DNA from: Roseivirga spongicola
GTDB taxonomy: Bacteria; Bacteroidota; Bacteroidia; Cytophagales; Cyclobacteriaceae
Length of the DNA stretch: 64,000 nt
NCBI RefSeq assembly: GCF_001592965.1
Contig: NZ_LRPC01000001.1
Span: 1,054,001 to 1,118,000 of the forward strand
Reading direction: 5' to 3'
This document shows, piece after piece, positions 25,275 through 34,236 of this stretch; the first letter of the stretch is position 1; every line of letters starts with the position of its first letter. A program made the translations under genes and the position numbers. The notes under the pieces were generated by a model. It saw only the letters and a list, made by a program, of their open reading frames with translations, searched no databases and was not told where the DNA came from.

Positions 25275-28121
25275 ATGAAAAATTTAAGTCAAAAACTCGC
25301 TGCCCTATTGATGGTGGCTTGGGTATTGCTACCCCTTCAGACATTCGCCTTTCAAGAGCTTCCACTCGACCCTGATGTTAAAATTGGTAAGCTCGATAAT
25401 GGTTTCACTTATTATTTACGCTCTAATCCTAAGCCTGAAAATCGCATAGAGTTTAGGTTAGCGGTTAAAGCGGGTTCAATTGTAGAAGATGAAGACCAAT
25501 TGGGCTTAGCTCACTTTACTGAGCACATGCTCTTTAACGGTACCAAGAACTTTGAGAAGAACGAGCTGGTAGACTTTCTTCAAAAGATGGGGCTTGAGTT
25601 TGGTGGCGATCTAAATGCATATACCAGCTTCGATGAAACCGTTTACATGCTACCCATTCCTTCAGATAAGCCCGAAAATGTGGAGAATGCCATGCTGGTT
25701 TTGAGCGACTGGGCACACCAAGCCACTTTTGAAAATGAGGAGATTGACAAGGAGCGAGGTGTTGTAATGGAAGAGTGGCGCCTTAGGCTTGGTGCTTCAG
25801 AAAGAATGAGGCAAAAAATCTGGCCTATTACTTTAGCAGGCTCTCGCTACGCAGAGCGCTTACCAATAGGTGAGGCAGATATACTTGAAAACTTTGAATA
25901 TGATGCTGCTAAGCGGTTTTATAGAGATTGGTATCGCCCAGATTTGATGGCTTTGATAGCTGTAGGAGATTTCGATTTAGCTGAGATGGAAGAAATGGTT
26001 AAAGAGAACTTCGGTAAAATTCCTGCCAGAACTAATCCAAGAGAGCGTATTTACTATAGCCCAGCAGATTTTGAGGGTACAAGAGTTGCTGTGGCAGCAG
26101 ACGATGAAGCTACCTCCAATTCAGTTAGCATCAATTTTATTCAACCAGGCAAAAACGAGGTTGAAAACGATCTACAGTCTTTTAGAGATCAGTTAATGAA
26201 TAGTATTTTCTCTCAAATGATGAATCAGCGGTTGAGAGAGCTAGTTCAGTCAGAAAACCCACCGTTTCAATTTAGTTTCAGTGGTTATGGTTCTGCATTA
26301 GGGAAAGGGAAGAACGATTACACTATTTCTATTAATGTAAAGGACGTTATGTTTATGGAGGGAATTGTGGCGGCAGTTCGCGAAAATGAGAGAGTAAGAA
26401 GGTACGGTTTTACCGCAGGCGAGCTCGAAAGAGCTAAGGCCTCATTCACAAACTCTTTGGAGAGATTCGTTAAGGAAGCAGATAAGCGAGAGTCTTGGGC
26501 TCTGGTAAATTCTTATTTAGGCCATTTTTTGCAAGGCGGCCCACTATTAAGCGCAGAGCAAACCAAAGCGTTGGGCGAAAAGGTAATTCCTTCCATCAGT
26601 TTGCAAGAAGTTAATGCCCTGCTTAAGAAATGGTGGAGAGAAGATAACCGCACCATAGAAGTAAGAGCTAAAGCCGATGTGGCTGACGCCATACCTTCGG
26701 CAGATGAAATGATTGCTGTGCTAGATAAGGTTAAAAATGATGAGACCATTGAACCTTATGCCGAGGAGTCTATCGCTACAGCTTTAATGATTCAGATGCC
26801 GAAACCGGGTAAAATTGCTAGCGAATCTACAGATCCTGTAACTGGCATTACGTATTTAGCTTTGAGCAATGGTGTAAATGTTTACATAAAGCCTACCGAT
26901 TTTAAAAACGATGAAGTAAGAATGACGGGTTTCAGTTTTGGGGGAACCTCTCTCTACTCAAACGATGAGTATTGGTCTGCTGCAAACGCTGCACAAGTGG
27001 TTACCCAAATGGGGCTTGGAGAGTTTAGCCTAATTGACTTGAGTAAATTCATGACAGGAAAAACGGCCTCAGTTCAACCTTATATTAGTACCTATGAAGA
27101 GGGCATCTCTGGTTTTTCTAGCGTTAAGGATCTAGAAACGCTCTTTCAACAAGTTTATCTGAGATTCACAGATGTGCGGGTCGATGAAAGCGCGTTTAAC
27201 AGTTGGTTGGGTAGAACTAAAAATCAATATGCCAATTTCTCTGCTAGCCCAGACGTTCAATATTCCATTCAGCGGCAACAAATCATGTATGACAATCATC
27301 CAAGGGCTCAGTTCCCCTCTCCAGAAAATTTAGAGAAGATAGATATGAATGAGGCCATCCGTATATATAAGGAGCGGTTTGCCAATGCTGGAGATTTCAA
27401 TTTTGTTTTTGTGGGTAATGTTGAAATTGACTCCTTCAAGGAATACTTAAAGAACTACCTAGCGGCCCTGCCATCTACTGGAGTTAAGGAAACTTATAAA
27501 GATGTCGGACTGACGATAACCAAAGGTCAGATTGAGGAGAACATCTATATTGGTGTAGATGACAAAAGTCAAGTAAACATAACATTTAGTGGTGATTATC
27601 AATATTCAATGGAGAACAATGGTTTATTAAATGCAGCAGCTAACATTTTATCCAATAAAATGATAGAAACGCTCAGAGAGGAAATGGGTGGTGTTTATGG
27701 AGCTGGTGCGAGTGCTGCAATGTCAGAATATCCGAAGGAAAACTTCACCTTCAATATCTCATTTCCTTGTAAACCAGAAAACGTGGATAAGTTGGTGGCA
27801 GCTGCCATGGCTGAGCTTGAAAACTTAAAGAAAGGAAACTTTTCTCAAGAAGATTTAGACAAGGTAGTGAATGCTAGAAAGCAGAATTTTGAGGAGCAAA
27901 TTAAGCAGAATAGTTACTGGCAGAGTATGATGGCTACTTACATTAAATCAGGCTCAGATATGGAGTTAATTATGAAAGGGAATGAGAGGGCTGAAGCTAT
28001 TACTAAAGAAGCTATTGTGGAAGCATTGAACAAATTCGTGAGTGACCAGAATATGATTAAGACTGTAAAGATGCCACAAAGCACTAAGGCCGATTTGCAG
28101 CAAGAAATAAAGAAAAATTAG
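25275..28121 (+). CDS. M16-family zinc metalloprotease, two-domain, exported
   Basis: This 948-residue protein starts with a signal peptide (residues 1-25, ending near TFAF), so it acts in the periplasm or outer membrane. The M16 zinc motif HFTEH (residues 80-84, an inverted HxxEH) is intact, with the downstream glutamate likely in the NEEIDKERGVVMEEWR region. The second half (from about residue 520) is a non-catalytic M16 C-terminal domain with GGVYGAGASAAMSEYP, the usual arginine-tyrosine-type substrate clamp region. Family members (pitrilysin/PqqL-like) degrade peptides enclosed between the two halves. It is transcribed alone and ends at a hairpin shared with the opposing gene. The specific peptide substrate is unknown. 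Confidence 0.93.
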   Translation: MKNLSQKLAALLMVAWVLLPLQTFAFQELPLDPDVKIGKLDNGFTYYLRSNPKPENRIEFRLAVKAGSIVEDEDQLGLAHFTEHMLFNGTKNFEKNELVDFLQKMGLEFGGDLNAYTSFDETVYMLPIPSDKPENVENAMLVLSDWAHQATFENEEIDKERGVVMEEWRLRLGASERMRQKIWPITLAGSRYAERLPIGEADILENFEYDAAKRFYRDWYRPDLMALIAVGDFDLAEMEEMVKENFGKIPARTNPRERIYYSPADFEGTRVAVAADDEATSNSVSINFIQPGKNEVENDLQSFRDQLMNSIFSQMMNQRLRELVQSENPPFQFSFSGYGSALGKGKNDYTISINVKDVMFMEGIVAAVRENERVRRYGFTAGELERAKASFTNSLERFVKEADKRESWALVNSYLGHFLQGGPLLSAEQTKALGEKVIPSISLQEVNALLKKWWREDNRTIEVRAKADVADAIPSADEMIAVLDKVKNDETIEPYAEESIATALMIQMPKPGKIASESTDPVTGITYLALSNGVNVYIKPTDFKNDEVRMTGFSFGGTSLYSNDEYWSAANAAQVVTQMGLGEFSLIDLSKFMTGKTASVQPYISTYEEGISGFSSVKDLETLFQQVYLRFTDVRVDESAFNSWLGRTKNQYANFSASPDVQYSIQRQQIMYDNHPRAQFPSPENLEKIDMNEAIRIYKERFANAGDFNFVFVGNVEIDSFKEYLKNYLAALPSTGVKETYKDVGLTITKGQIEENIYIGVDDKSQVNITFSGDYQYSMENNGLLNAAANILSNKMIETLREEMGGVYGAGASAAMSEYPKENFTFNISFPCKPENVDKLVAAAMAELENLKKGNFSQEDLDKVVNARKQNFEEQIKQNSYWQSMMATYIKSGSDMELIMKGNERAEAITKEAIVEALNKFVSDQNMIKTVKMPQSTKADLQQEIKKN

Positions 28122-28138
28122 TTAAGGTTGAAGTCGAG

Positions 28139-28177
28139 AGGGCTGCTGTTCTAATTCGTTAGAAGGTAGCCCTTCTC
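28139..28177. terminator. Bidirectional terminator between the M16 protease and DUF721 genes
   Basis: AGGGCT pairs with AGCCCT and TTCTAA with TTAGAA around a TTCG tetraloop, with a small internal loop between the two stems. It sits in the 54-base gap between convergent genes and can serve both, although neither side has a long T run. Confidence 0.6.
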
Positions 28178-28484
28178 ATTTAATTACCACCTCGTTTACT
28201 ATGCTAGACCCGAGCTCTCTTGCAATAAGCACTAAAATTTTGTCTCGAGACATACTGAGTTCATGCTTTAAAGGAGCTGACGATATGTGAACGAATAGCT
28301 TTTTATCATGAATGTACACTTTGGTGGTACGCTTGGCTATTGGAGCGCCCATAATTTTTTCCCAAGAATTAATCAGGCTGGCCTCGTTGAATTTGTCTTC
28401 TATACGAAAAGACTTGAGCATATCCTGAATGGCATTGCCTAAGGTTTCAGGTTGTCCCTTTCTACTCTTATCGTTCTTCCTCAT
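28176..28484 (-). CDS. DUF721 / DciA-like protein
   Basis: This 102-residue basic protein matches the short Bacteroidota form of DUF721: an N-terminal helical part (TLGNAIQDMLKSF), the conserved INSWEKIMGAPIAKRT, then a small beta region (KLFVHISSAPLKHELSMSRDKI). DUF721 includes DciA, the helicase operator found in bacteria without DnaC/DnaI, so a role in loading replicative helicase or another nucleic-acid role is plausible. It is followed only by a terminator and lies downstream of hemW on the same strand. The family call is firm; the DciA role is inference from the family. Confidence 0.85.
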   Translation of the reverse strand: MRKNDKSRKGQPETLGNAIQDMLKSFRIEDKFNEASLINSWEKIMGAPIAKRTTKVYIHDKKLFVHISSAPLKHELSMSRDKILVLIARELGSSIVNEVVIK

Positions 28485-28509
28485 AGCACTACTTTTCAGA
28501 TTTAGTATA

Positions 28510-28517
28510 CAAAATTA
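28510..28517 (-). promoter_or_regulatory. -7 promoter box of the DUF721 gene
   Basis: On the minus strand TAATTTTG is a perfect TAnnTTTG match, 25 bases before the ATG at 28484. The nearest upstream TTG is 10 or 25 bases away, not ideally placed, so the -33 part is uncertain. The 125-base gap to hemW suggests the DUF721 gene has its own promoter. Confidence 0.4.
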
Positions 28518-28609
28518 CTGCTTTAGCCAATGCGCTTTATCTCAATGTGGAAATTAATGATTAATTGCCTGAAAGAAGAAAATACTCAGCGCATCAGGTG
28601 CCTCCCAAT

Positions 28610-29746
28610 TTAGTCTTCAGTATAAATGAATAAATCAGAGGCTAGTTTATCGGCTAAAAGTTTGCCAGCATTGGTTAATATCAAGTGTTCGTCTTCTTCA
28701 TATATCAAGTCTTGAAGAGATATTTTATTCAGATAGTCTCTGTGTTGCATCAACAAATCTACCCCGTACTTCTGCTTAAGTAAGTCTAAGCTGCATCCCC
28801 ATTTTGTTCTTAAAGAGGTGAGAATGTACTCATTTACCTGATCTTCTTTGCTTAAGGTAATCACCTCAAAAGGTATCTGATTTTCACTTAGGCCCTTAAG
28901 GTATTTGGCATTGTTCGCTACATTGGCTTTTCTGAATCTGCCATTATAAGAATGAGCCGAGGGACCAATGCCTAGATACTTTTCGTCTTTCCAATAGCTG
29001 CTATTGTGCTTAGACTCATAACCAGGTTGAGCAAAGTTTGAAATCTCGTACTGATCATAGCCATACTTATTCATGGTGTCTAACAAGATTTCGAACTGCT
29101 CTGCTGCAAAGTCTTCATCAATTTCTGGCATATGCCCTTTTTCTACCCACTTTCCGAAAGCCGTTTTCGGTTCAATGGTCAGGCAATAAGAAGAAATATG
29201 TTCGGCCCCAAGCCTTATGGCCTGCTTCAAATCAGACTTCCACACAGAATGGTCTTCATACGGAATGGCATAAATTAGATCTATACTAATGTTTTCGAAA
29301 CCAGCTTGTCTGGCATTATGCATTGCATCTATGGCCTCTTGGCCAGAGTGTTGTCGGTTCATCCATTTTAGGTTTTCATCATTAAAGCTCTGAACCCCTA
29401 TACTTAGCCGATTAATGCCATGACGGTAAAAGGTTTGTAGCTTCTCAGGCGTTAAATCGTCAGGGTTTGCTTCTAAGGTTACTTCTACATTGGTGGCAAG
29501 GTCATACTCATACTGAATAACCTTCATTATCTTTTTAAGATGATGGCCTTCTAATAGAGAAGGCGTGCCACCACCGAAATAAATAGTGTAAACAGAATCT
29601 CTACCTAAAAACTCGCTTTGCATGGTCAGCTCCTTGCAAATGGCGTCTACCATTTCATCAATTTGCTTCAAAGATTGAGTAAAATGGAAGTCACAATAAT
29701 GACAAGCTTTCTTACAGAAGGGAATATGCAGATAAAGTCCGGCCAA
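28610..29746 (-). CDS. hemW: Radical SAM heme chaperone HemW (coproporphyrinogen III oxidase-like)
   Basis: This 378-residue protein carries the radical SAM cluster motif CKKACHYC (Cys11, Cys15, Cys18) right at the N-terminus, followed by GGGTPSLLE and NPDDLTPEKL, with the HemW C-terminal domain (KWGCSLDLLKQKYG, LTNAGKLLADKLASDLF). It lacks the extra N-terminal extension of true HemN, so it is the heme-trafficking chaperone HemW rather than the oxidase; old annotations often confuse the two. It starts with TTG (MAGLYLHIPFC is the canonical start of the family). It is divergent from the Omp85 gene with only 30 bases between start codons. Confidence 0.93.
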   Translation of the reverse strand: MAGLYLHIPFCKKACHYCDFHFTQSLKQIDEMVDAICKELTMQSEFLGRDSVYTIYFGGGTPSLLEGHHLKKIMKVIQYEYDLATNVEVTLEANPDDLTPEKLQTFYRHGINRLSIGVQSFNDENLKWMNRQHSGQEAIDAMHNARQAGFENISIDLIYAIPYEDHSVWKSDLKQAIRLGAEHISSYCLTIEPKTAFGKWVEKGHMPEIDEDFAAEQFEILLDTMNKYGYDQYEISNFAQPGYESKHNSSYWKDEKYLGIGPSAHSYNGRFRKANVANNAKYLKGLSENQIPFEVITLSKEDQVNEYILTSLRTKWGCSLDLLKQKYGVDLLMQHRDYLNKISLQDLIYEEDEHLILTNAGKLLADKLASDLFIYTED

Positions 29747-29776
29747 AGTTTTCTTAATTTCGCTTAAATATAAGCT

Positions 29777-31537
29777 ATGCCTTTACACCGCCTTGCTTTA
29801 CTGGCACTATTCCTATCACTTTTTCTTGGAGGCAAGGTCTCTCAGGCCCAGCAGTTGCTCAATTTGGAGGTGGTCTCAATAGATAATTCTGATCAAATTC
29901 TTCGGTCTTATAAGTACACGAGGAGAGTAGCCGATTCATTGTCTGGTATTTCAGTAGGGCAGAACTTAGTCTCTGGCCTTCATAGAGAAGGTTTTTTACT
30001 TGCCGAATTGAATAAGGCTCAACTCGAAAATTCTGAGATGAAGCTTTATATACTTGTAGGCCCTCAATTTGAATGGATTAACCTGCGAGCAGGAAACCTA
30101 GATGCTGAGCTTTGGCGAAGGCTTAATTTTAAGCAGAGTAATTTTAGTAGCAAGCCATTTAGGATAACAGAAATCGAAAAACTAGAAGCTAACGTTTTGA
30201 AGTTTGCTGAAAGAAATGGCTACCCTTTCGCTTCAATTAAGTTTGACTCCCTTCAAATTGAAGGCGATGGTTTTTCTGCTGCGCTGAATGTAGACTTTGG
30301 TCCGCCAATAACTTTTGATTCCGTTCAGGTAGTTCAGTCGAATGTATTGAAGTCTAAGTTTGCCGAGGCTTATTTGGGAATTGAACTTGGTAAAACATAC
30401 GATCAACGTTTGGTAGATGCCATTGTGCCGAAACTCCGAAAATTACCTTACCTAAGGCTTAGCAAGTCGCCCTTACTTACCTTTCAAAATAGTGAAGGCC
30501 GCGTGGTGCTGGAGGTAGAAAAAAGAAAAGTGAACACCATTGATGGCATTATAGGCCTTTTGCCAAATAGTGGTAGGGAAAGTGGGCTTTTGCTCACCGG
30601 TCAGTTCGATCTAGAATTGTATAATCCATTTGCCTCGGGTAAACATATAGGTATTCACTGGCGTAGGCTACATGAAGAAACGCAGACACTCGCGCTAGAA
30701 TATGATCACCCAAACTTGTTCGGCAGTTCACTCTCTCTTCAAAGCGATTTCAATTTCCTTAAACAGGATAGTACGTTTAACAGGCGAATTTTGGGTTTCG
30801 ACCTTAATCTGAATTTAGGCGCTTCTTCTAATTTAGGGCTCATCACTAAGTTTACAGCTACAGACTTAATAGCTACCTCTCAATATCAGGGAAGCAATGA
30901 ACTTCCTGATATTCTTGATTTCCGATTAACAAGGTATGGACTCCGCTATAGCTTCAACAATTTGGATGATGTTATTCTACCAAAATCGGGACTGCTTTTT
31001 GAGTTAGCTGGTTCTGTTGGAAACAAGACCATTAGACCTAATGCAGAATTGCCCAATGAGCTTTACGCCCAGGTAGATATGCAAACACTTCAGTACCAAT
31101 ACGATCTGGGTTTTGATTATTACTTTCCACTTAGCTCAAAAACAACTATGTATACGTCATTGCATGGAGGCTTGCTGAGCAGTGATAATTTATTCCAAAA
31201 CGATGCTTACAGAATTGGTGGTTTAAGGAGTATCAGAGGGTTTGATGAAGCAAGCTACTTTGCCACAACGTTTGTCTATTCAAATCTGGAGTCTAGATTT
31301 TATTTAGATGAAACTTCCTATCTGTTACTTTTTACAGACTTGGGCTATGTAGAAGAACGATTTGTAAGGCAGGAGAATAAACAAGCAGATTTAGCCTTGG
31401 GCTTAGGTACTGGGATAAGCTTTGCTACAAATACAGGTATTTTCAATTTTGTTTATGCATTAGGAACCTCAAATTCAACTGGAGCTATTAACTTTAACCA
31501 GTCTAAAATTCACTTTGGGTTCACCACAAGGTTTTAA
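29777..31537 (+). CDS. Omp85/BamA-TamA-like outer-membrane protein
   Basis: This 586-residue protein has a signal peptide (to about residue 25, SQAQQ) and POTRA-like segments (FPASIKFDSLQ-type region around 150-170 and YDQRLVDAIVPKLRKLPYLRLSKSP near 210-235). A 16-strand type barrel follows from about residue 260 with the conserved YRIGGLRSIRGFDE loop (the Omp85 RGF motif) and a C-terminal phenylalanine (FGFTTRF). Omp85 proteins insert or export proteins at the outer membrane. This is shorter than BamA (usually five POTRAs) and fits the TamA-like/surface-antigen branch. Its stop overlaps the next gene start (TAATG), indicating co-translation. The client is unknown. Confidence 0.88.
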   Translation: MPLHRLALLALFLSLFLGGKVSQAQQLLNLEVVSIDNSDQILRSYKYTRRVADSLSGISVGQNLVSGLHREGFLLAELNKAQLENSEMKLYILVGPQFEWINLRAGNLDAELWRRLNFKQSNFSSKPFRITEIEKLEANVLKFAERNGYPFASIKFDSLQIEGDGFSAALNVDFGPPITFDSVQVVQSNVLKSKFAEAYLGIELGKTYDQRLVDAIVPKLRKLPYLRLSKSPLLTFQNSEGRVVLEVEKRKVNTIDGIIGLLPNSGRESGLLLTGQFDLELYNPFASGKHIGIHWRRLHEETQTLALEYDHPNLFGSSLSLQSDFNFLKQDSTFNRRILGFDLNLNLGASSNLGLITKFTATDLIATSQYQGSNELPDILDFRLTRYGLRYSFNNLDDVILPKSGLLFELAGSVGNKTIRPNAELPNELYAQVDMQTLQYQYDLGFDYYFPLSSKTTMYTSLHGGLLSSDNLFQNDAYRIGGLRSIRGFDEASYFATTFVYSNLESRFYLDETSYLLLFTDLGYVEERFVRQENKQADLALGLGTGISFATNTGIFNFVYALGTSNSTGAINFNQSKIHFGFTTRF

Positions 31538-32232
31538 TGCAAGAGGTACTAGCAGAAAACGAGTTATTCAGAAATATTGCCATGGCCATAGCCATGCTGC
31601 TCTTTATTGTTTTTGCGGTTTCTAGAATAATTTACCCTAAACTATTTTCTTCGATTTATAGCTTCGACAAATTCCTGAACTTCCGATATAGAGAAGATTT
31701 TGGCTCAGGTATTAGGCTGTTTAGTACCGAAAGCTTCTATTTTACCGGAGTACTATCGCTTAGTTTTAGTTTCGGAATTCTCTGTATCTATTTCTTTCAT
31801 TCTGAATTGAGGGCTGCCTTGCCTTGGCTAGAAATTACAACACTATTTTGGGGAATTGCCGTATGGCTCATACTTGGTGTAGCCATTCAGTTTGTAATGT
31901 TTCTCAAATTTTTATTCGTCAGAGTCTTTGGCTGGTTGTTTAATATTCCCGCTGAAGAAACAAGGCATTTTCAAGAGTTCCAGTCTTTCAATCACAGCTT
32001 TTCTATCCTGTTGTATGCTATTTTGAGCATTTCAATCTATGTACGGTTTAACTTTCCGATGGTAGCATTAGAGATTTTGGCCGTAGTATTGGTTATTTAC
32101 CTAGTGTTCAGGTTGATAAACTTATTCTTTAAGATTCGAAGTTTAGGAGCGTGTAGCAACTTATATATATTTTCTTACCTTTGCACCACAGAATTAATGC
32201 CTACTTTAATCGGCCTTAAACTGATAACCTAA
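31537..32232 (+). CDS. DUF4271 membrane protein
   Basis: This 231-residue protein has about six membrane helices (first near residues 13-31, IAMAIAMLLFIVFAVS) and ends in NLYIFSYLCTTELMPTL, the C-terminal pattern I associate with DUF4271 in Bacteroidota. Function is unknown. It overlaps the stop of the Omp85-like gene by one base and is followed 32 bases later by the HemD-like gene, so the three are probably expressed together. This trio precedes the T9SS genes here, but I cannot show a functional tie. Confidence 0.75.
   Translation: MQEVLAENELFRNIAMAIAMLLFIVFAVSRIIYPKLFSSIYSFDKFLNFRYREDFGSGIRLFSTESFYFTGVLSLSFSFGILCIYFFHSELRAALPWLEITTLFWGIAVWLILGVAIQFVMFLKFLFVRVFGWLFNIPAEETRHFQEFQSFNHSFSILLYAILSISIYVRFNFPMVALEILAVVLVIYLVFRLINLFFKIRSLGACSNLYIFSYLCTTELMPTLIGLKLIT
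32176..32183 (+). promoter_or_regulatory. Possible internal -7 box ahead of the HemD-like gene
   Basis: TACCTTTG matches TAnnTTTG perfectly and lies inside the last codons of the DUF4271 gene, 81 bases before the HemD-like ATG. No -33 TTG is seen at the right distance, so this may be a chance match. Confidence 0.3.
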
Positions 32233-32264
32233 TCAAAGCCAAAGGATAAAAAGCAGGGAAGAAT

Positions 32265-33041
32265 ATGTCCAATAGCACGTCTGAGGAGAGGCTAAAACCA
32301 GTTAAGAGTATCCTCGTTTCACAACCAAAGCCATCTGATCCAAAGTCACCTTATTATTCGTTAGCCAAAAAGTATGGAATCAAGATTGATTTCAGGCCTT
32401 TTATTCAGGTTGACCCGATTGCGGCTAAGGAATTCAGAAAGCAAAAAATTGATATTCTTAAGCATACGGCTATCATTTTCACTAGCCGTAATGCAGTAGA
32501 TCACTTCTTTGCCATTTGTAAAGACCTCAAAATTGAGGTTCCGGCCGATATGAAATACTTCTGTATTTCTGAACAGACCGCGTACTACCTACAGAAGTAT
32601 ATTGTAGTTAGAAAGAGAAAGATATTTACAGGTTCTAAAACCGCTCAAGATCTTATTGAGATTCTGAAAAAGCACAAGAACGAAAAGTATCTATTCCCTT
32701 GTTCAAATATTCGTAAAGAAGACATTCCTAATTATTTGGAAAAGAACGGATACAATTTTTCAGAAGCAGTTATTTATGAAACTGTGGCTAGTGATTTGTC
32801 CGATCTTGACGATGTGACTTATGATATTTTGGCATTCTATAGCCCAAGTGGAATTAACTCACTCTTTGTTAACTTTCCAGAGTTTAAGCAGAACGATACA
32901 AGAATAGCCGTTTTTGGGCCTACAACAGCTCAAGCTGCCAAAGAAGCTAGCCTTGAAATAGACATTGAAGCGCCTCAACCAAATGCGCCTTCAATGACAG
33001 GAGCATTGGAGCTTTACATAAAAAAGGCAAATAATCTTTAA
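32265..33041 (+). CDS. hemD: Uroporphyrinogen-III synthase family protein (HemD-like)
   Basis: This 258-residue soluble protein has the two-domain HemD fold pattern: KSILVSQPKPSD at the start of domain 1, IIFTSRNAVDHFF, then the second domain with YLFPCSNIRKEDIPNYLEKNG, EAVIYETVAS, ILAFYSPSGINSLF and RIAVFGPTTAQAAKEA. HemD closes and inverts the linear tetrapyrrole to uroporphyrinogen III in heme synthesis. Sequence conservation in this family is weak, so the call rests on the motif order. It follows the DUF4271 gene and is 89 bases upstream of the PorP/SprF gene. An active heme pathway also fits the presence of hemW nearby. Confidence 0.85.
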   Translation: MSNSTSEERLKPVKSILVSQPKPSDPKSPYYSLAKKYGIKIDFRPFIQVDPIAAKEFRKQKIDILKHTAIIFTSRNAVDHFFAICKDLKIEVPADMKYFCISEQTAYYLQKYIVVRKRKIFTGSKTAQDLIEILKKHKNEKYLFPCSNIRKEDIPNYLEKNGYNFSEAVIYETVASDLSDLDDVTYDILAFYSPSGINSLFVNFPEFKQNDTRIAVFGPTTAQAAKEASLEIDIEAPQPNAPSMTGALELYIKKANNL

Positions 33042-33130
33042 TTCTGGCAACACCTAAGGGCAAAAGCTAGTTTTCTTGTATTATTGAGGGACTGTTTAAA
33101 TAAAACGTCTAAAATTCGCGTTACCTGAAT

Positions 33131-34099
33131 ATGTCAAGAGCCATTGGCCTAGCCTTTTTCTTTCTTTTTTCAGCCTTTGGATTGAGGGCTCAGCAAGATG
33201 CGCAGTTCACACAGTACATGTTTAATCCCATGTACTATAATGCTGCCTTTACTGGGTTGTCCAATGCAAATACACTAACTGCCATTCACCGTTCTCAATG
33301 GTTTGGTTATGATGGTACTATAAATCCGGGTGGTGCACCAACCACCCAATTCATTAGCTACAGCAGTTTATCTAAGTGGTGGAATGGAGGATTAGGCGTT
33401 CATCTGATGAATGACAACCTAGGGCCTTCAAATAACTTAGAGCTTAAATTCTCTGGCTCTTACTACATTCCTATTCCTGGTGATGCTTCTATTAGCATTG
33501 GAATTACAGCGGGTATGTTTTCTAGTGGTTTAGATTTTGACGAACTCGTTTTAGTAGACCCTAGCGATGACTTGGCTAACCTCAGCGGAAAAGAATCTCA
33601 GATACGTCCAGATGTAGGAGTAGGGATACTTTACAGAAAAGGAAATTTTTTTGGTGGTTTCAGTACAAATCACTTACTTCAACCAGAATTTGACTTCGGT
33701 CAAGATCAAATTGCCAATCAATTAATTCGACACTACTATTTAACAGCAGGCTACGATTATGCAGTAAGCCCTGAAGTTACGATCACACCGACTTTATTGT
33801 TGAAATCTGTAGGGTTTAACTCCTACTCTTGGGACTTGAGCGTTGTTGGAAGATACAACGACCAACTTTGGGGAGGATTATCCTATCGCCAATCCGAATC
33901 GGCTTCGGTTATGATTGGTTACAGTATACTAAAAGATCGTAGTTTGGCGTTGGCTTATGCACTAGATGTAGTTCTAGCTGACAGGGACAGTAAAGAGCCC
34001 ACTTCTCAAGAGGTTATGCTCATTTACAAATTCCCAACAAGAAGCAACGGAATAAATCTTGGAAGGAACATCATAAGGACTCCGAGATACCGTTACTAA
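33131..34099 (+). CDS. PorP/SprF-family type IX secretion outer-membrane protein
   Basis: This 322-residue protein has a signal peptide ending FGLRAQQ and the family opening QDAQFTQYMFNPMYYNAAFTG, followed by a beta-barrel (GLGVHLMNDNLGPSNNLEL, GGFSTNHLLQPEFDFG, WGGLSYRQSESASVMIGY). PorP/SprF proteins are outer-membrane partners of the T9SS, some needed for secretion of particular cargo (as SprF for SprB) and others (PorP of Porphyromonas) core parts. Its place directly before gldK matches the porP-porK-porL-porM-porN order, so the core role is likely. A 137-base gap separates it from gldK. Confidence 0.9.
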   Translation: MSRAIGLAFFFLFSAFGLRAQQDAQFTQYMFNPMYYNAAFTGLSNANTLTAIHRSQWFGYDGTINPGGAPTTQFISYSSLSKWWNGGLGVHLMNDNLGPSNNLELKFSGSYYIPIPGDASISIGITAGMFSSGLDFDELVLVDPSDDLANLSGKESQIRPDVGVGILYRKGNFFGGFSTNHLLQPEFDFGQDQIANQLIRHYYLTAGYDYAVSPEVTITPTLLLKSVGFNSYSWDLSVVGRYNDQLWGGLSYRQSESASVMIGYSILKDRSLALAYALDVVLADRDSKEPTSQEVMLIYKFPTRSNGINLGRNIIRTPRYRY

Positions 34100-34181
34100 A
34101 CAAAAGTTTACTTAAGATTAAGGTTTGTATAATTTTCTATCCTCGGATGGATTACTAACAATAAAATATTAATTTTCGCGC

Positions 34182-34218
34182 TTTATTTGCCAAATGAGGG
34201 ATATGTGGTTGGGCAAAT
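34182..34218 (+). promoter_or_regulatory. gldK leader: -7-like box with an overlapping inverted repeat
   Basis: TTTATTTG at 34182-34189 is a 7 of 8 match to TAnnTTTG. ATTTGCC (34185-34191) and GGCAAAT (34212-34218) form a 7-base inverted repeat spaced by 20 bases, starting inside the box. It could be an operator for the gldKLMN genes or a leader hairpin. No clear -33 TTG is present. Confidence 0.35.
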
Positions 34219-34236
34219 AGACTAAAAACTAAAACA

